DNA from: JACCZZ01 sp044227805 | Lineage (GTDB): Bacteria; Bacteroidota; Bacteroidia; Chitinophagales; UBA10324 | Assembly (NCBI GenBank): GCA_044227805.1 | Contig: JBGAWA010000001.1 | Span: 1 to 64,000, forward strand | Length of the DNA: 64,000 bases | Direction of reading: 5' to 3' | Shown: one piece after another, positions 43,485 through 51,622 of the stretch | How the letters are laid out: every line of letters starts with the position of its first letter | Numbering within the stretch: position 1 is the first letter of the stretch | Notes under the pieces: model-generated | Told to the model about the DNA's origin: nothing | The model's input: only the letters and a program-made list of their open reading frames with translations | The model's database searches: none | Program-made: the position numbers and the translations under genes

Positions 43485-43492
43485 TATCTTTG
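43485..43492 (+). promoter_or_regulatory. Candidate -7 box of purB, very close to the ATG
   Basis: TATCTTTG matches TAnnTTTG exactly and ends only 4 nt before the purB ATG at 43497. A T-run lies at 43455-43460, but no TTG is at the normal distance. If this box is used, transcription would begin at or next to the start codon. Confidence 0.5.
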
Positions 43493-43496
43493 CCGG

Positions 43497-44849
43497 ATGA
43501 ACCTTTCTCCGCTCACTGCCATTTCTCCGGTTGATGGCAGATACCGTGACAAGATCAGCGCACTGGCGAAATATTTTTCTGAGTATGCACTAATCCGTTA
43601 CCGCATTTTAGTGGAAGTGGAATACTTCATCGCACTGGCATCGCATGGAATTCCCGCGCTGAAAGCATTTGATCACAACATGGAGGAGCCCCTCCGTGCC
43701 TTATATAAGCATTTTTCCGAAGCAGATGCACAGCGCATCAAAGAGATTGAGAAAATCACCAATCATGATGTGAAAGCGGTGGAATATTTCCTCCGGGAAA
43801 AATTTGAAATGATGGGATGCGGCGCATATATAGAGTACATACACTTCGGACTCACCTCACAGGATATCAACAACACGGCAATTCCACTTTTACTCAAGGA
43901 ATATCTGACACAAGACTACCGGCAGATGCTCGGACAGGTGATCGATCAGGTTACAGAAAGAGCATTGGCCTGGAAAAATGTCGCCATGCTGGCGCACACA
44001 CACGGACAGCCTGCATCACCTACCATCTTAGGCAAAGAGTTATATGTTTTTGCAGAGCGGCTGATGAGGCAGGTCGAACAGCTGGTTGCTATTCCCGCTT
44101 CAGCAAAATTTGGTGGCGCCACAGGAAACTTCAACGCACATCATGCTGCTTTCCCGGACACCGACTGGAACGCATTCGCCAATTCTTTCGTGAATGAGAC
44201 ACTGGGGCTGAAACGATCTCAGCATACCACACAAATAGAACACTACGATAACCTGGCCGCCACCTTTGATGCTTTGAAAAGAATCAACACCATCCTGATT
44301 GACTTCTGCCGCGATGTGTGGATGTATATCTCCATGGATTATTTCAAACAGAAAATTAAAACCGGTGAAGTTGGATCTTCTGCCATGCCGCATAAAGTAA
44401 ATCCGATCGATTTCGAAAATGCTGAAGGAAATCTCGGTATCGCGAATGCCCTCTTCGAGCATTTTTCGGCAAAGCTCCCAGTTTCGCGGCTGCAACGCGA
44501 TCTGACCGATTCCACTGTATTGAGAAATACAGGCGTTCCTATCGCACACACGGTTATTGCCTTGCAATCCATCCTGAAAGGATTTAATAAATTAATCTTA
44601 AATGAAGCTGCACTTCAGTTTGATCTCGACAACAACTGGGCGGTAGTGGCAGAAGCAATTCAAACCATTCTGCGCCGCGAAAATTATCCCGATCCTTATA
44701 CCAGCCTCAAAGAACTGACACGCCATAACCAGAAAATTACGAAGCAGCAGATTGATGCATTCATACTTGCGCTGAACGTGAGTGATGCCGTTAAAGACGA
44801 ATTGAGAAATATCACCCCGTTTAACTATACCGGCACCTTTACCCTCTAA
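43497..44849 (+). CDS. purB: Adenylosuccinate lyase
   Basis: PurB cleaves SAICAR and adenylosuccinate in purine synthesis. The 450-residue product has 'ISPVDGRYRDKISALAKYFS' near the N-terminus, 'YIHFGLTSQDINNTAIPLLL', 'LAHTHGQPASPTILGKELYV' (catalytic His region), 'FGGATGNFNAHHAAFPDTDW' and the fumarase/aspartase-family signature 'GSSAMPHKVNPIDFENAEG' near residue 293. Length and architecture match the E. coli-type enzyme. The ATG sits just after a -7 box, so the transcript may be leaderless. Confidence 0.97.
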   Translation: MNLSPLTAISPVDGRYRDKISALAKYFSEYALIRYRILVEVEYFIALASHGIPALKAFDHNMEEPLRALYKHFSEADAQRIKEIEKITNHDVKAVEYFLREKFEMMGCGAYIEYIHFGLTSQDINNTAIPLLLKEYLTQDYRQMLGQVIDQVTERALAWKNVAMLAHTHGQPASPTILGKELYVFAERLMRQVEQLVAIPASAKFGGATGNFNAHHAAFPDTDWNAFANSFVNETLGLKRSQHTTQIEHYDNLAATFDALKRINTILIDFCRDVWMYISMDYFKQKIKTGEVGSSAMPHKVNPIDFENAEGNLGIANALFEHFSAKLPVSRLQRDLTDSTVLRNTGVPIAHTVIALQSILKGFNKLILNEAALQFDLDNNWAVVAEAIQTILRRENYPDPYTSLKELTRHNQKITKQQIDAFILALNVSDAVKDELRNITPFNYTGTFTL

Positions 44850-44909
44850 TTTTGTTACCGGTTACTGTTTATTCACAGACAGGCGATCCGCTTATAAAAC
44901 ACCTGCACA

Positions 44910-45110
44910 ATGCATATGGCACCGTTAAAAGAAGGGATTGATTACTACATCAATGCTGACGGACTTTTTGTATTCACAGAAGCATACCATGTAAAAAGAG
45001 GATACTGTTGCAAAAGCGGTTGCCTGCACTGTCCATTTGGATTCAACCAGCAACCAGAAACACCAACTGCAACTTCTTCCGGTAACAATACTCCTCCCGA
45101 TTTCACTTGA
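44910..45110 (+). CDS. Small cysteine-rich DUF5522 protein
   Basis: This 66-residue protein matches the DUF5522 family: 'EGIDYYINADGLFVFTEAYH' followed by 'VKRGYCCKSGCLHCPFGF', which has four cysteines in a CC-x3-C-x2-C arrangement that could bind a metal. The last 20 residues are a variable polar tail. Function is unknown. It is 60 nt downstream of purB on the same strand and its last 8 nt overlap the end of the convergent permease gene. M3 is an alternative start. Confidence 0.85.
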   Translation: MHMAPLKEGIDYYINADGLFVFTEAYHVKRGYCCKSGCLHCPFGFNQQPETPTATSSGNNTPPDFT

Positions 45111-46323
45111 AGCGGATAGCTTTCACCGGTGAGATGCGTGCAACAAGATAAGATGGAATAAACAGCGTCAACAGGCAGATGAGCATGGTCCCGGTATTGA
45201 TAGCCAAAATATAGAACGGATCAATCAATACCGGCGCGACAGAAACATAGTAAGACTCTTCAGGCAATGTAATGATCTGCAAATATTTTTGAACGAGACA
45301 GATTCCGACACCGACAACATTGCCCAGTAATAGGCCAAGGCCAGTTATGTACGCAGCATGATAAAGAAATATTTTGCGGATCATCCAATCTGATCCGCCC
45401 AGTGACTTTAATATCCCGATCATGTTGGTTCGTTCAAGAATAAGGATAAGTAATACGGTTGTCATGTTTATTATCGCAACCAGTATCATGAGCAGGATGA
45501 TCACTTTTTCATTCATCGTCTGAAGATCCAGCCAGTCGAACAGGTTGGGATTCACCTGCTTCATGGATTTTGCTTCCAGTTCATGCCCGATGTATTCGCT
45601 GTTGATCAGGGCTCCCATTTGTTCCAGTTGGTTCACGTTATTGATGAATATTTCAAAGCCACCGACTTCACTGTCCGTCCAGTTATTTATTCTCTGAAGC
45701 AAGGCTATATCAACAATAGCATAGAGCCGGTCATATTCATCAAGCCCTGTTTTGTATATTCCGGTGACAGTGAGTTTCCGGTAGCGCATGGGTTGTTGTA
45801 CAAAGTAAACTATGACCTCATCACCTACTTTTAACTGCAAGCGACTGGCAGTGGTTTTAGAGATCATGATCTGCCTGCGTGCGGCGGAATCACCGGCCGT
45901 GAGAATTTTTCCTTCCACCAGATAGTTTTTCAGAAAGGTCCAATCGAAATCACCGGCAATTCCCCGGAGCACCATGCCTTCCATTTCCTTATCTGTTTTC
46001 AGGATACCCGCCTTCGTAGCAAACACCTGAATATGCCTTATACCTGGCACTTTCTCAATGCCCGGATAAAATGGCTGATTGATTGAAATGGGAACCTCAC
46101 CATATGACCTGCCCTGTTCAATACTTCTGACCGTAACATGTCCCCAGAATCCAAATACTTTCTCACTGATCTCCTGCTGAAAACCATTGACCACGGCCCC
46201 GGCTACTATCATTACGGCAACACTTAATGCGACTGCGGTAACCGCAACACGTACGATGAGCCGTGAAAATGATTTACCGGCAGAGAAAGCCAACCGTCGC
46301 GCAAGGAAATAGGAAATCTTCAT
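45103..46323 (-). CDS. FtsX-like ABC transporter permease (LolC/LolE type)
   Basis: The product from ATG 46323 (406 residues) has an N-terminal membrane helix ('LIVRVAVTAVALSVAVMIVA'), a large periplasmic MacB-type domain (about 50-265; 'FGFWGHVTVRSIEQG', 'GMVLRGIAGDFDWTFLKNYL', 'LKVGDEVIVYFVQQPMRYRK') and three C-terminal helices of the FtsX type ('IILLMILVAIINMTTVLLIL', 'RTNMIGILKSLGGSDWMIRK'). This is the LolC/LolE layout for releasing lipoproteins from the inner membrane. The ATPase partner is not adjacent. The frame extends to 46377, but MKISYFLARRL at 46323 is the typical family start. Confidence 0.9.
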   Translation of the reverse strand: MKISYFLARRLAFSAGKSFSRLIVRVAVTAVALSVAVMIVAGAVVNGFQQEISEKVFGFWGHVTVRSIEQGRSYGEVPISINQPFYPGIEKVPGIRHIQVFATKAGILKTDKEMEGMVLRGIAGDFDWTFLKNYLVEGKILTAGDSAARRQIMISKTTASRLQLKVGDEVIVYFVQQPMRYRKLTVTGIYKTGLDEYDRLYAIVDIALLQRINNWTDSEVGGFEIFINNVNQLEQMGALINSEYIGHELEAKSMKQVNPNLFDWLDLQTMNEKVIILLMILVAIINMTTVLLILILERTNMIGILKSLGGSDWMIRKIFLYHAAYITGLGLLLGNVVGVGICLVQKYLQIITLPEESYYVSVAPVLIDPFYILAINTGTMLICLLTLFIPSYLVARISPVKAIRFK

Positions 46324-46421
46324 GATGAGGAATCTGTCACTATGCAATACAAAACTCTTTCCTGCCAGCGCTTTCAATTAAACTATAAGAAACGATTAAC
46401 AACCAGTGCAGCAGGTTATCT

Positions 46422-46429
46422 TACCTTTG
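46422..46429 (+). promoter_or_regulatory. Candidate -7 box of the NamZ-like gene
   Basis: TACCTTTG matches TAnnTTTG exactly and lies 26 nt before the ATG at 46455, in the gap between the divergent permease and NamZ-like genes. No clear TTG box is seen upstream. Confidence 0.5.
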
Positions 46430-46454
46430 GCATTTTCATACCAGCGCTAAATTT

Positions 46455-47672
46455 ATGCAAATAAGCCATTCGCGCCTTACGTCGTCTTTCAGAAAAGCAG
46501 TAATGCTGCTGTTGGTCATCCCATTTAATTACTGCGTTCAGCCTTCTAAGGTTTCTGCACAAGTGATCGTTGGTGCCGAACGGATGGATCAATATTTATC
46601 TTCCCTCAACGGTAAAAACATTGCGCTTGTGGTGAATCAAACTTCTCTTGTTGGCACCAGGCATCTTGCGGATACACTGACTGATCGCGGCATCAGTATT
46701 AAGAAAATATTTGCACCTGAACATGGATTCAGGGGAGATGCTGATGCCGGTGAAAATATTACAGGAAGCGTGGATGCCAGAACCAACATTCCCATCGTTT
46801 CCATCTATGGTAAAAAACTAAAACCAACAGCGGAAGACCTCAAAGGAATAGATTTAGTTGTATACGACATCCAGGACGTTGGCGTAAGATTCTATACCTA
46901 TATCTCCACATTGCATTATGTAGTGGAGGCCTGTGCTGAAAACAAGATTCCGTTGCTTGTATTGGATCGTCCGAATCCGAATGGTTATTATGTGGATGGC
47001 CCGGTATTGCAACCCGAATTTTCTTCCTTTGTCGGCATGGATCCCGTGCCCATTGTTTATGGCATGACTCCGGCAGAATATGCGCAAATGTTAGTCGGTG
47101 AACAGTGGCTGGCAGCCAAAGCCTTCTGCAGGCTGAGTTTTGTATTATGCGAGGGATATGATCATTCCACCTTCTATGATTTGCCGGTTAATCCGTCTCC
47201 CAACCTTCGCTCCATGACGGCGATTCACCTGTATCCTTCGCTTTGTCTTCTGGAAGGAACACCAGTAAGTGTTGGCCGGGGCACTGACCGTCCGTTTATG
47301 CTGATCGGTTATCCGGGATTCGAAAAAGGAAATGCCGGCTTCAATCCCAAGAGTATGCCGGGCGCAAAAGAACCTCCCTACCTGAACCAGGTCTGTAAAG
47401 GATATGATCTTTCTGGTTTGAACACGGGATTCTTCAAAGAAAATCCAAGGTTGATGTTGCATTGGGTGGCAGATTTTTACACCTCGTATCCGGAAAAAGA
47501 TAAATTTTTCACTTCCTTTTTTGATAAGCTGGCAGGCACCGATCAGTTGCGCAAACAGATCATGGCAGGGACACCGGAAATGGAGATCCGGAGGAGCTGG
47601 GAACCGGCATTGACTCAATTCAAAGAGGTAAGAAAGAAATATTTATTGTACCGTGATTTCGAAGGTGGCTGA
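46455..47672 (+). CDS. DUF1343 / NamZ-like exo-beta-N-acetylmuramidase
   Basis: The 405-residue product belongs to DUF1343, whose characterised member NamZ removes non-reducing N-acetylmuramic acid from peptidoglycan fragments. A signal peptide occupies about residues 1-36 (hydrophobic 'AVMLLLVIPFNYCV', cleavage near VSAQ). Family landmarks are 'ALVVNQTSLVGTRHLADTL', 'IFAPEHGFRGDADAGE', 'DLVVYDIQDVGVRFYTYIST', 'LLVLDRPNPNGYYVDGPVL', 'PVNPSPNLRSMTAIHLYPSL' and 'VSVGRGTDRPFMLIGYP'. It is periplasmic or secreted and likely works in cell-wall recycling. It precedes fmt by 37 nt. Confidence 0.92.
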   Translation: MQISHSRLTSSFRKAVMLLLVIPFNYCVQPSKVSAQVIVGAERMDQYLSSLNGKNIALVVNQTSLVGTRHLADTLTDRGISIKKIFAPEHGFRGDADAGENITGSVDARTNIPIVSIYGKKLKPTAEDLKGIDLVVYDIQDVGVRFYTYISTLHYVVEACAENKIPLLVLDRPNPNGYYVDGPVLQPEFSSFVGMDPVPIVYGMTPAEYAQMLVGEQWLAAKAFCRLSFVLCEGYDHSTFYDLPVNPSPNLRSMTAIHLYPSLCLLEGTPVSVGRGTDRPFMLIGYPGFEKGNAGFNPKSMPGAKEPPYLNQVCKGYDLSGLNTGFFKENPRLMLHWVADFYTSYPEKDKFFTSFFDKLAGTDQLRKQIMAGTPEMEIRRSWEPALTQFKEVRKKYLLYRDFEGG

Positions 47673-47709
47673 ACAGCCTATTGCCGGATCAAAAGGGATC
47701 AGTTATCAA

Positions 47710-48642
47710 ATGAATACCACTGAAAAGAAACTTAAGATTGTATTTATGGGAACGCCTGAGTTTGCTGTTCCTTCCTTACAGATTTTGCTGCAACAGCAAT
47801 ATGATATTGTGGCCGTTGTAACTGCCCCGGACAAACCTGCAGGCCGCGGCCTGCATCTGCAACAATCAGCCGTAAAAAAATTTGCCCTTGAAAAAGGGTT
47901 GCACATTTTGCAGCCAGTTAAATTAAAAGAGGAGGCATTTGTTACTGCACTCCGCTCCTTGCAACCCGACCTGCAAATTGTAGTTGCCTTCAGGATGCTT
48001 CCTGAAATCATCTGGCAAATGCCTGCTTTGGGAACCTTCAACCTGCATGCATCGCTCCTGCCGCAGTACCGGGGCGCTGCACCCATCAACTGGGCCATCA
48101 TGAATGGCGAAACAGAAACAGGCGTGACAACATTTTTCCTAAAACAGGAAATTGATACCGGCAAAATTCTCTTCCGCGAAAAGCTGTTAATTGGAGAAAA
48201 TGAAACCGCAGGCGAATTACATGACCGTCTGAAGATGGCCGGTGCAGAACTGGTGTTAAAAACAGTTCGGGCCATTGAAAGTGGCAGTTACCCTCAGATC
48301 GAACAGGAGGAAAGCAATGAATTAAAAAAAGCTCCAAAGATTTTCAACCAGCATTGCCGGATTGACTGGCATCATCCGGTGGAGGTTATATTCAACCAGA
48401 TACGCGGATTGTCTCCCTACCCTGCTGCATTCACCATCATGAAAGGCAAAATGGTGAAGATACTCTCGGCAAAAAAAATAATTACATTGCATGCGCGCTC
48501 CGCCGGCACCATCTCCACGGATGGAAAAATGTATTTGCATTTTGCTGCTGCGGGTGGAATGATTGCAGTGGAAGAGTTGAAAATGGAAGGAAAAAAACAA
48601 ATGCACGTGGAGGAATTTTTACGAGGATTCAGGCCGGAGTAG
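47710..48642 (+). CDS. fmt: Methionyl-tRNA formyltransferase
   Basis: Fmt formylates initiator Met-tRNA using 10-formyltetrahydrofolate. From ATG 47710 (MNTTEKKLKIVFMGTPEFAV) the product is 310 residues. The catalytic region is 'FNLHASLLPQYRGAAPINWA' (Asn and His near residues 111-113) with 'GVTTFFLKQEIDTGKIL' (Asp). The C-terminal domain, 'YPAAFTIMKGKMVKILSAKK', is complete. An in-frame ATG at 47653 would overlap the NamZ-like gene by 20 nt and adds 19 residues without family similarity. Confidence 0.96.
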   Translation: MNTTEKKLKIVFMGTPEFAVPSLQILLQQQYDIVAVVTAPDKPAGRGLHLQQSAVKKFALEKGLHILQPVKLKEEAFVTALRSLQPDLQIVVAFRMLPEIIWQMPALGTFNLHASLLPQYRGAAPINWAIMNGETETGVTTFFLKQEIDTGKILFREKLLIGENETAGELHDRLKMAGAELVLKTVRAIESGSYPQIEQEESNELKKAPKIFNQHCRIDWHHPVEVIFNQIRGLSPYPAAFTIMKGKMVKILSAKKIITLHARSAGTISTDGKMYLHFAAAGGMIAVEELKMEGKKQMHVEEFLRGFRPE

Positions 48643-48668
48643 CCCATCAACTATTTCGCAATATAAAA

Positions 48669-49454
48669 TCAGATCTCCGCCATTCCTGTAAACACATGTT
48701 GTACCGGCCCTTCTAAAAAAATATTGGTGAAGTGCCCCGCCTCATTCTTGCTGAAGTACACTTTCAGTTTTCCGCCGGCGGCCTGAATGAAATACTCCTG
48801 TAAATGCAAATTATTTTTCTGATGGAGCGATGCCGCGATAGCAACTGCCACAGTTCCCGTTCCACATGATAAGGTTTCGTCTTCCACTCCGCGCTCATAC
48901 GTGCGCATACTCCATGCTGAACCGGCGAGGGAAGCAAAATTGACATTGATACCTGTACTGCGATATGCTTCTGCATACCTAATTTTTTTTCCTTCAGTTA
49001 CCACATCCAGGTCTTGAATATTATCAACAAACTTTACAAAATGCGGAGAGCCTGTGTTTAGAACATAGTTAGTTCCTGCGGCCTCCACATTGTTTACAGG
49101 GCACATTGAAAGTTTTACCTGATCTGTACCAGTTATTGCTGCAGTATGTGGCCCGTCAACTGCCAAAAAGTTAGCTGATTCATGAATTAAACCTGTTTTT
49201 CTGGCAAAAACAACGGCACATCTGCCACCATTTCCGCACATAGAACCCAGCCTGCCATCAGCATTATAATACAACATTTCAAAATCGAAGTCAGGGTGCT
49301 TCTCCAGCAGTATCAGACCATCTGCGCCAATTCCATAACGGCGGTGGCATAGTTGCTCTATAAGCCGTTGTTCTTTGGGGAAATTTCGCAGCAAGTTGTC
49401 AACCAGGATGAAATCGTTACCTGCACCGTGGTATTTTTCAAATTCAATTTTCAT
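48669..49454 (-). CDS. dapF: Diaminopimelate epimerase
   Basis: DapF converts LL- to meso-diaminopimelate for lysine and peptidoglycan synthesis. The 261-residue product has the two catalytic cysteines, C73 in GSMCGNGGRCAV and C197 in TLSCGTGTVAVA, with 'FEKYHGAGNDFILVDN' at the N-terminus and 'NTGSPHFVKFV' in the middle. Length is usual for the family. It is convergent with fmt across a 26-nt gap. Confidence 0.96.
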   Translation of the reverse strand: MKIEFEKYHGAGNDFILVDNLLRNFPKEQRLIEQLCHRRYGIGADGLILLEKHPDFDFEMLYYNADGRLGSMCGNGGRCAVVFARKTGLIHESANFLAVDGPHTAAITGTDQVKLSMCPVNNVEAAGTNYVLNTGSPHFVKFVDNIQDLDVVTEGKKIRYAEAYRSTGINVNFASLAGSAWSMRTYERGVEDETLSCGTGTVAVAIAASLHQKNNLHLQEYFIQAAGGKLKVYFSKNEAGHFTNIFLEGPVQHVFTGMAEI

Positions 49455-49704
49455 GTAAATAGCTCAGATGCAAAGTTGGATTTTTCGGTGAATTTATATG
49501 CATATGGATGATTGCCATTCTAAAACAAGGCCTTTCACCTATCGACTGTTTGGAAAAGAAAAATGATCTATAGCGTTGCTTTCCACTTTCGTTGCCGTTA
49601 AAATTTAGTTAAAGTAAAAGCGCAGGAAATTTAAGTGTTCTACCTTCGTTCTTCGAGGCATATTTTTTGACAGAAACGAACATCCTTAAAAAACAATAAA
49701 AACT

Positions 49705-51189
49705 ATGAAATTGAGAAATCTGAGTCTTACAGCCTTTGTGGCCATTATGAGTGCACTGATTGCTGTTGGAGCATATCGTTATCTTGATAACAGTCAACCA
49801 CGCACCTTTGAAGAAAAGCAAGCCAGTGCCGCACGATTTGCTCAAGTGAATTATGCAGGCAACAGTGAGGTACCTGCTACGCTGGATTTCAGGTTCGCAG
49901 CCAAACGCACCACACCAGGCGTTGTACATATCAAAACCAGTTATGCTCCGCGCCAGGTTTCGCGCAACGATCAGTATAATCCTTTCCGCGATTTTTTCGG
50001 TGATCAATTTGCACCTTTTGGCCAGCCGCAACCTGCTGAATCATCGGGGTCAGGCGTGATTATCTCTGATGATGGTTATGTAGTGACGAATAATCATGTG
50101 ATAGATGATGGAGATAAGATACAGGTAATACTTGCTGACAAACAAAGCTATGAAGCGAAGGTCATCGGTACCGATCCCTCCACTGATATTGCCCTATTAA
50201 AAATTGATGAGAAGAACCTTCCGTTTATTGCTTTTGGCAATTCAGATTCCGTGGAAGTAGGCCAGTGGGTATTGGCAGTCGGCAATCCGTTCAATCTTGA
50301 ATCGACTGTAACCGCAGGTATTGTAAGTGCAAAAGGAAGAAACATCAACCTGTTAGCCAGCAGGGATACTGCCGCCGTGGAATCATTTATTCAAACAGAT
50401 GCTGCGGTTAATCCGGGCAACAGTGGCGGCGCGCTGGTGAATATTAACGGTGAACTGATAGGGATCAATTCAGCGATTGCCACACCAACAGGCACCTTTG
50501 CCGGTTATTCTTTTGCGGTTCCGGTAAACATCGTTTCCAAAGTAGTGAATGACCTTATGAAATTCGGAATGGTGCAACGTGGTTTTCTCGGTGTGCAGAT
50601 TGCCACCCTCAATGCCGAGCTGGCAAAGGAAAAAGGGCTTGATTCAAAAAACCTTACCGGCGTGTATGTTGATGGTGTGAAAGCAGGCGGCGCAGGTGAA
50701 ACGGCTGGTCTGAAGGCAGGTGATATCATTACAAAGGTCAACAATACCATCGTCAATACTTCCCCTGAATTGCAGGAGCAGGTTTCGCGCTATCATCCGG
50801 GCGATAAAATCACGGTGACCTATCTGCGCGACGGCAAAGAAAAAACTGTGGATGTTATCTTAAAAAATAATGAAGGCAATACCTCTTATCTGAAAAAGGA
50901 TGAATCATCCTCCATTGCCGCACTGGGCGCTGAATTCCAGAATTTAAGCGATAAGGAACTGAAGCAGCTGGGGCTGAGCGGAGGTGTGAGAGTAAGCAAA
51001 CTGATGGATGGCAAACTCAGCGCCAATACCAATATGAAAGCCGGTTTCATTATTACCAAGATTGATAATAAACCGGTTACATCGGTTGAAGATCTAAAAT
51101 CCATTCTTGCGAATAAGAAAGGTGGTGTGATGATAGAAGGAAGGTATCCTGATTATCCAGGTCAGTATTTTTACGCTTTTGGCCTTTGA
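49705..51189 (+). CDS. DegP/HtrA-family periplasmic serine protease
   Basis: The 494-residue protein has an N-terminal membrane or signal segment (about residues 5-24). The trypsin-like protease domain has the catalytic triad H131 (VVTNNHVID), D161 (STDIALLKID) and S240 (NPGNSGGAL). Two PDZ domains follow (about 290-385, 'AGLKAGDIITKVNNTIVNTS'; about 405-490, 'MKAGFIITKIDNKPVTSVED'). It is a periplasmic chaperone-protease for misfolded envelope proteins. It stands alone, with a weak TACCTTCG box at 49641 upstream and a strong terminator downstream. Which DegP/DegQ/DegS role it has cannot be fixed; two PDZ domains argue against DegS. Confidence 0.95.
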   Translation: MKLRNLSLTAFVAIMSALIAVGAYRYLDNSQPRTFEEKQASAARFAQVNYAGNSEVPATLDFRFAAKRTTPGVVHIKTSYAPRQVSRNDQYNPFRDFFGDQFAPFGQPQPAESSGSGVIISDDGYVVTNNHVIDDGDKIQVILADKQSYEAKVIGTDPSTDIALLKIDEKNLPFIAFGNSDSVEVGQWVLAVGNPFNLESTVTAGIVSAKGRNINLLASRDTAAVESFIQTDAAVNPGNSGGALVNINGELIGINSAIATPTGTFAGYSFAVPVNIVSKVVNDLMKFGMVQRGFLGVQIATLNAELAKEKGLDSKNLTGVYVDGVKAGGAGETAGLKAGDIITKVNNTIVNTSPELQEQVSRYHPGDKITVTYLRDGKEKTVDVILKNNEGNTSYLKKDESSSIAALGAEFQNLSDKELKQLGLSGGVRVSKLMDGKLSANTNMKAGFIITKIDNKPVTSVEDLKSILANKKGGVMIEGRYPDYPGQYFYAFGL

Positions 51190-51211
51190 TCGCAAATCAT
51201 AGTTAATCATC

Positions 51212-51247
51212 AAAAGGGTTGCAGCATCACAACTGCAACCCTTTTTT
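51212..51247 (+). terminator. Rho-independent terminator of the DegP-like gene
   Basis: A perfect 13-bp stem, AAAAGGGTTGCAG (51212-51224) and CTGCAACCCTTTT (51233-51245), has an 8-nt loop and continues into a T-run. It lies 22 nt after the protease stop codon. Confidence 0.92.
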
Positions 51248-51622
51248 ATGCTTAATACCATGGCTATCCCTTCAACCCCAATTTTCAACAGAAGGGTAAC
51301 GCAATATTTCAAAGAACTACCTGAGGTGAGTGCCGTAGCCGTTTTTACTTCAAAATGCGTGTTGAGGAAATATCCTATCACCCTTCTTTTTGACTCTTCC
51401 GCAACCGGTTCTGGTCAGTCGAACTATGCACGAATCGGTAATATCGCTGATACACCCTGCACGCTTGTTCAGCATTGATACATACCGGCAAGTATTGAGA
51501 TGAGTTGAGCGACACTTTGCTGTGTTTCATAGTGAGAACCCGAATTATGTTACAGCAAATGGCACCAACTTAATGATATGAAGCCACTTTGTTTTAACTT
51601 CGCCGAAATTTGAGATTGTACC
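51248..51622. other. Intergenic region, no gene seen
   Basis: A 76-codon open frame (51248-51478) follows the terminator, but it has no recognisable family and no plausible ribosome-binding site, so I do not call it. A TAACTTCG box at 51595-51602 might be the -7 element of the downstream T9SS cargo gene. Confidence 0.5.

Noticed and set aside
51248..51478. 76-codon open frame after the DegP-like gene
   Set aside because: It starts right at a rho-independent terminator, lacks a plausible ribosome-binding site and resembles no known family.
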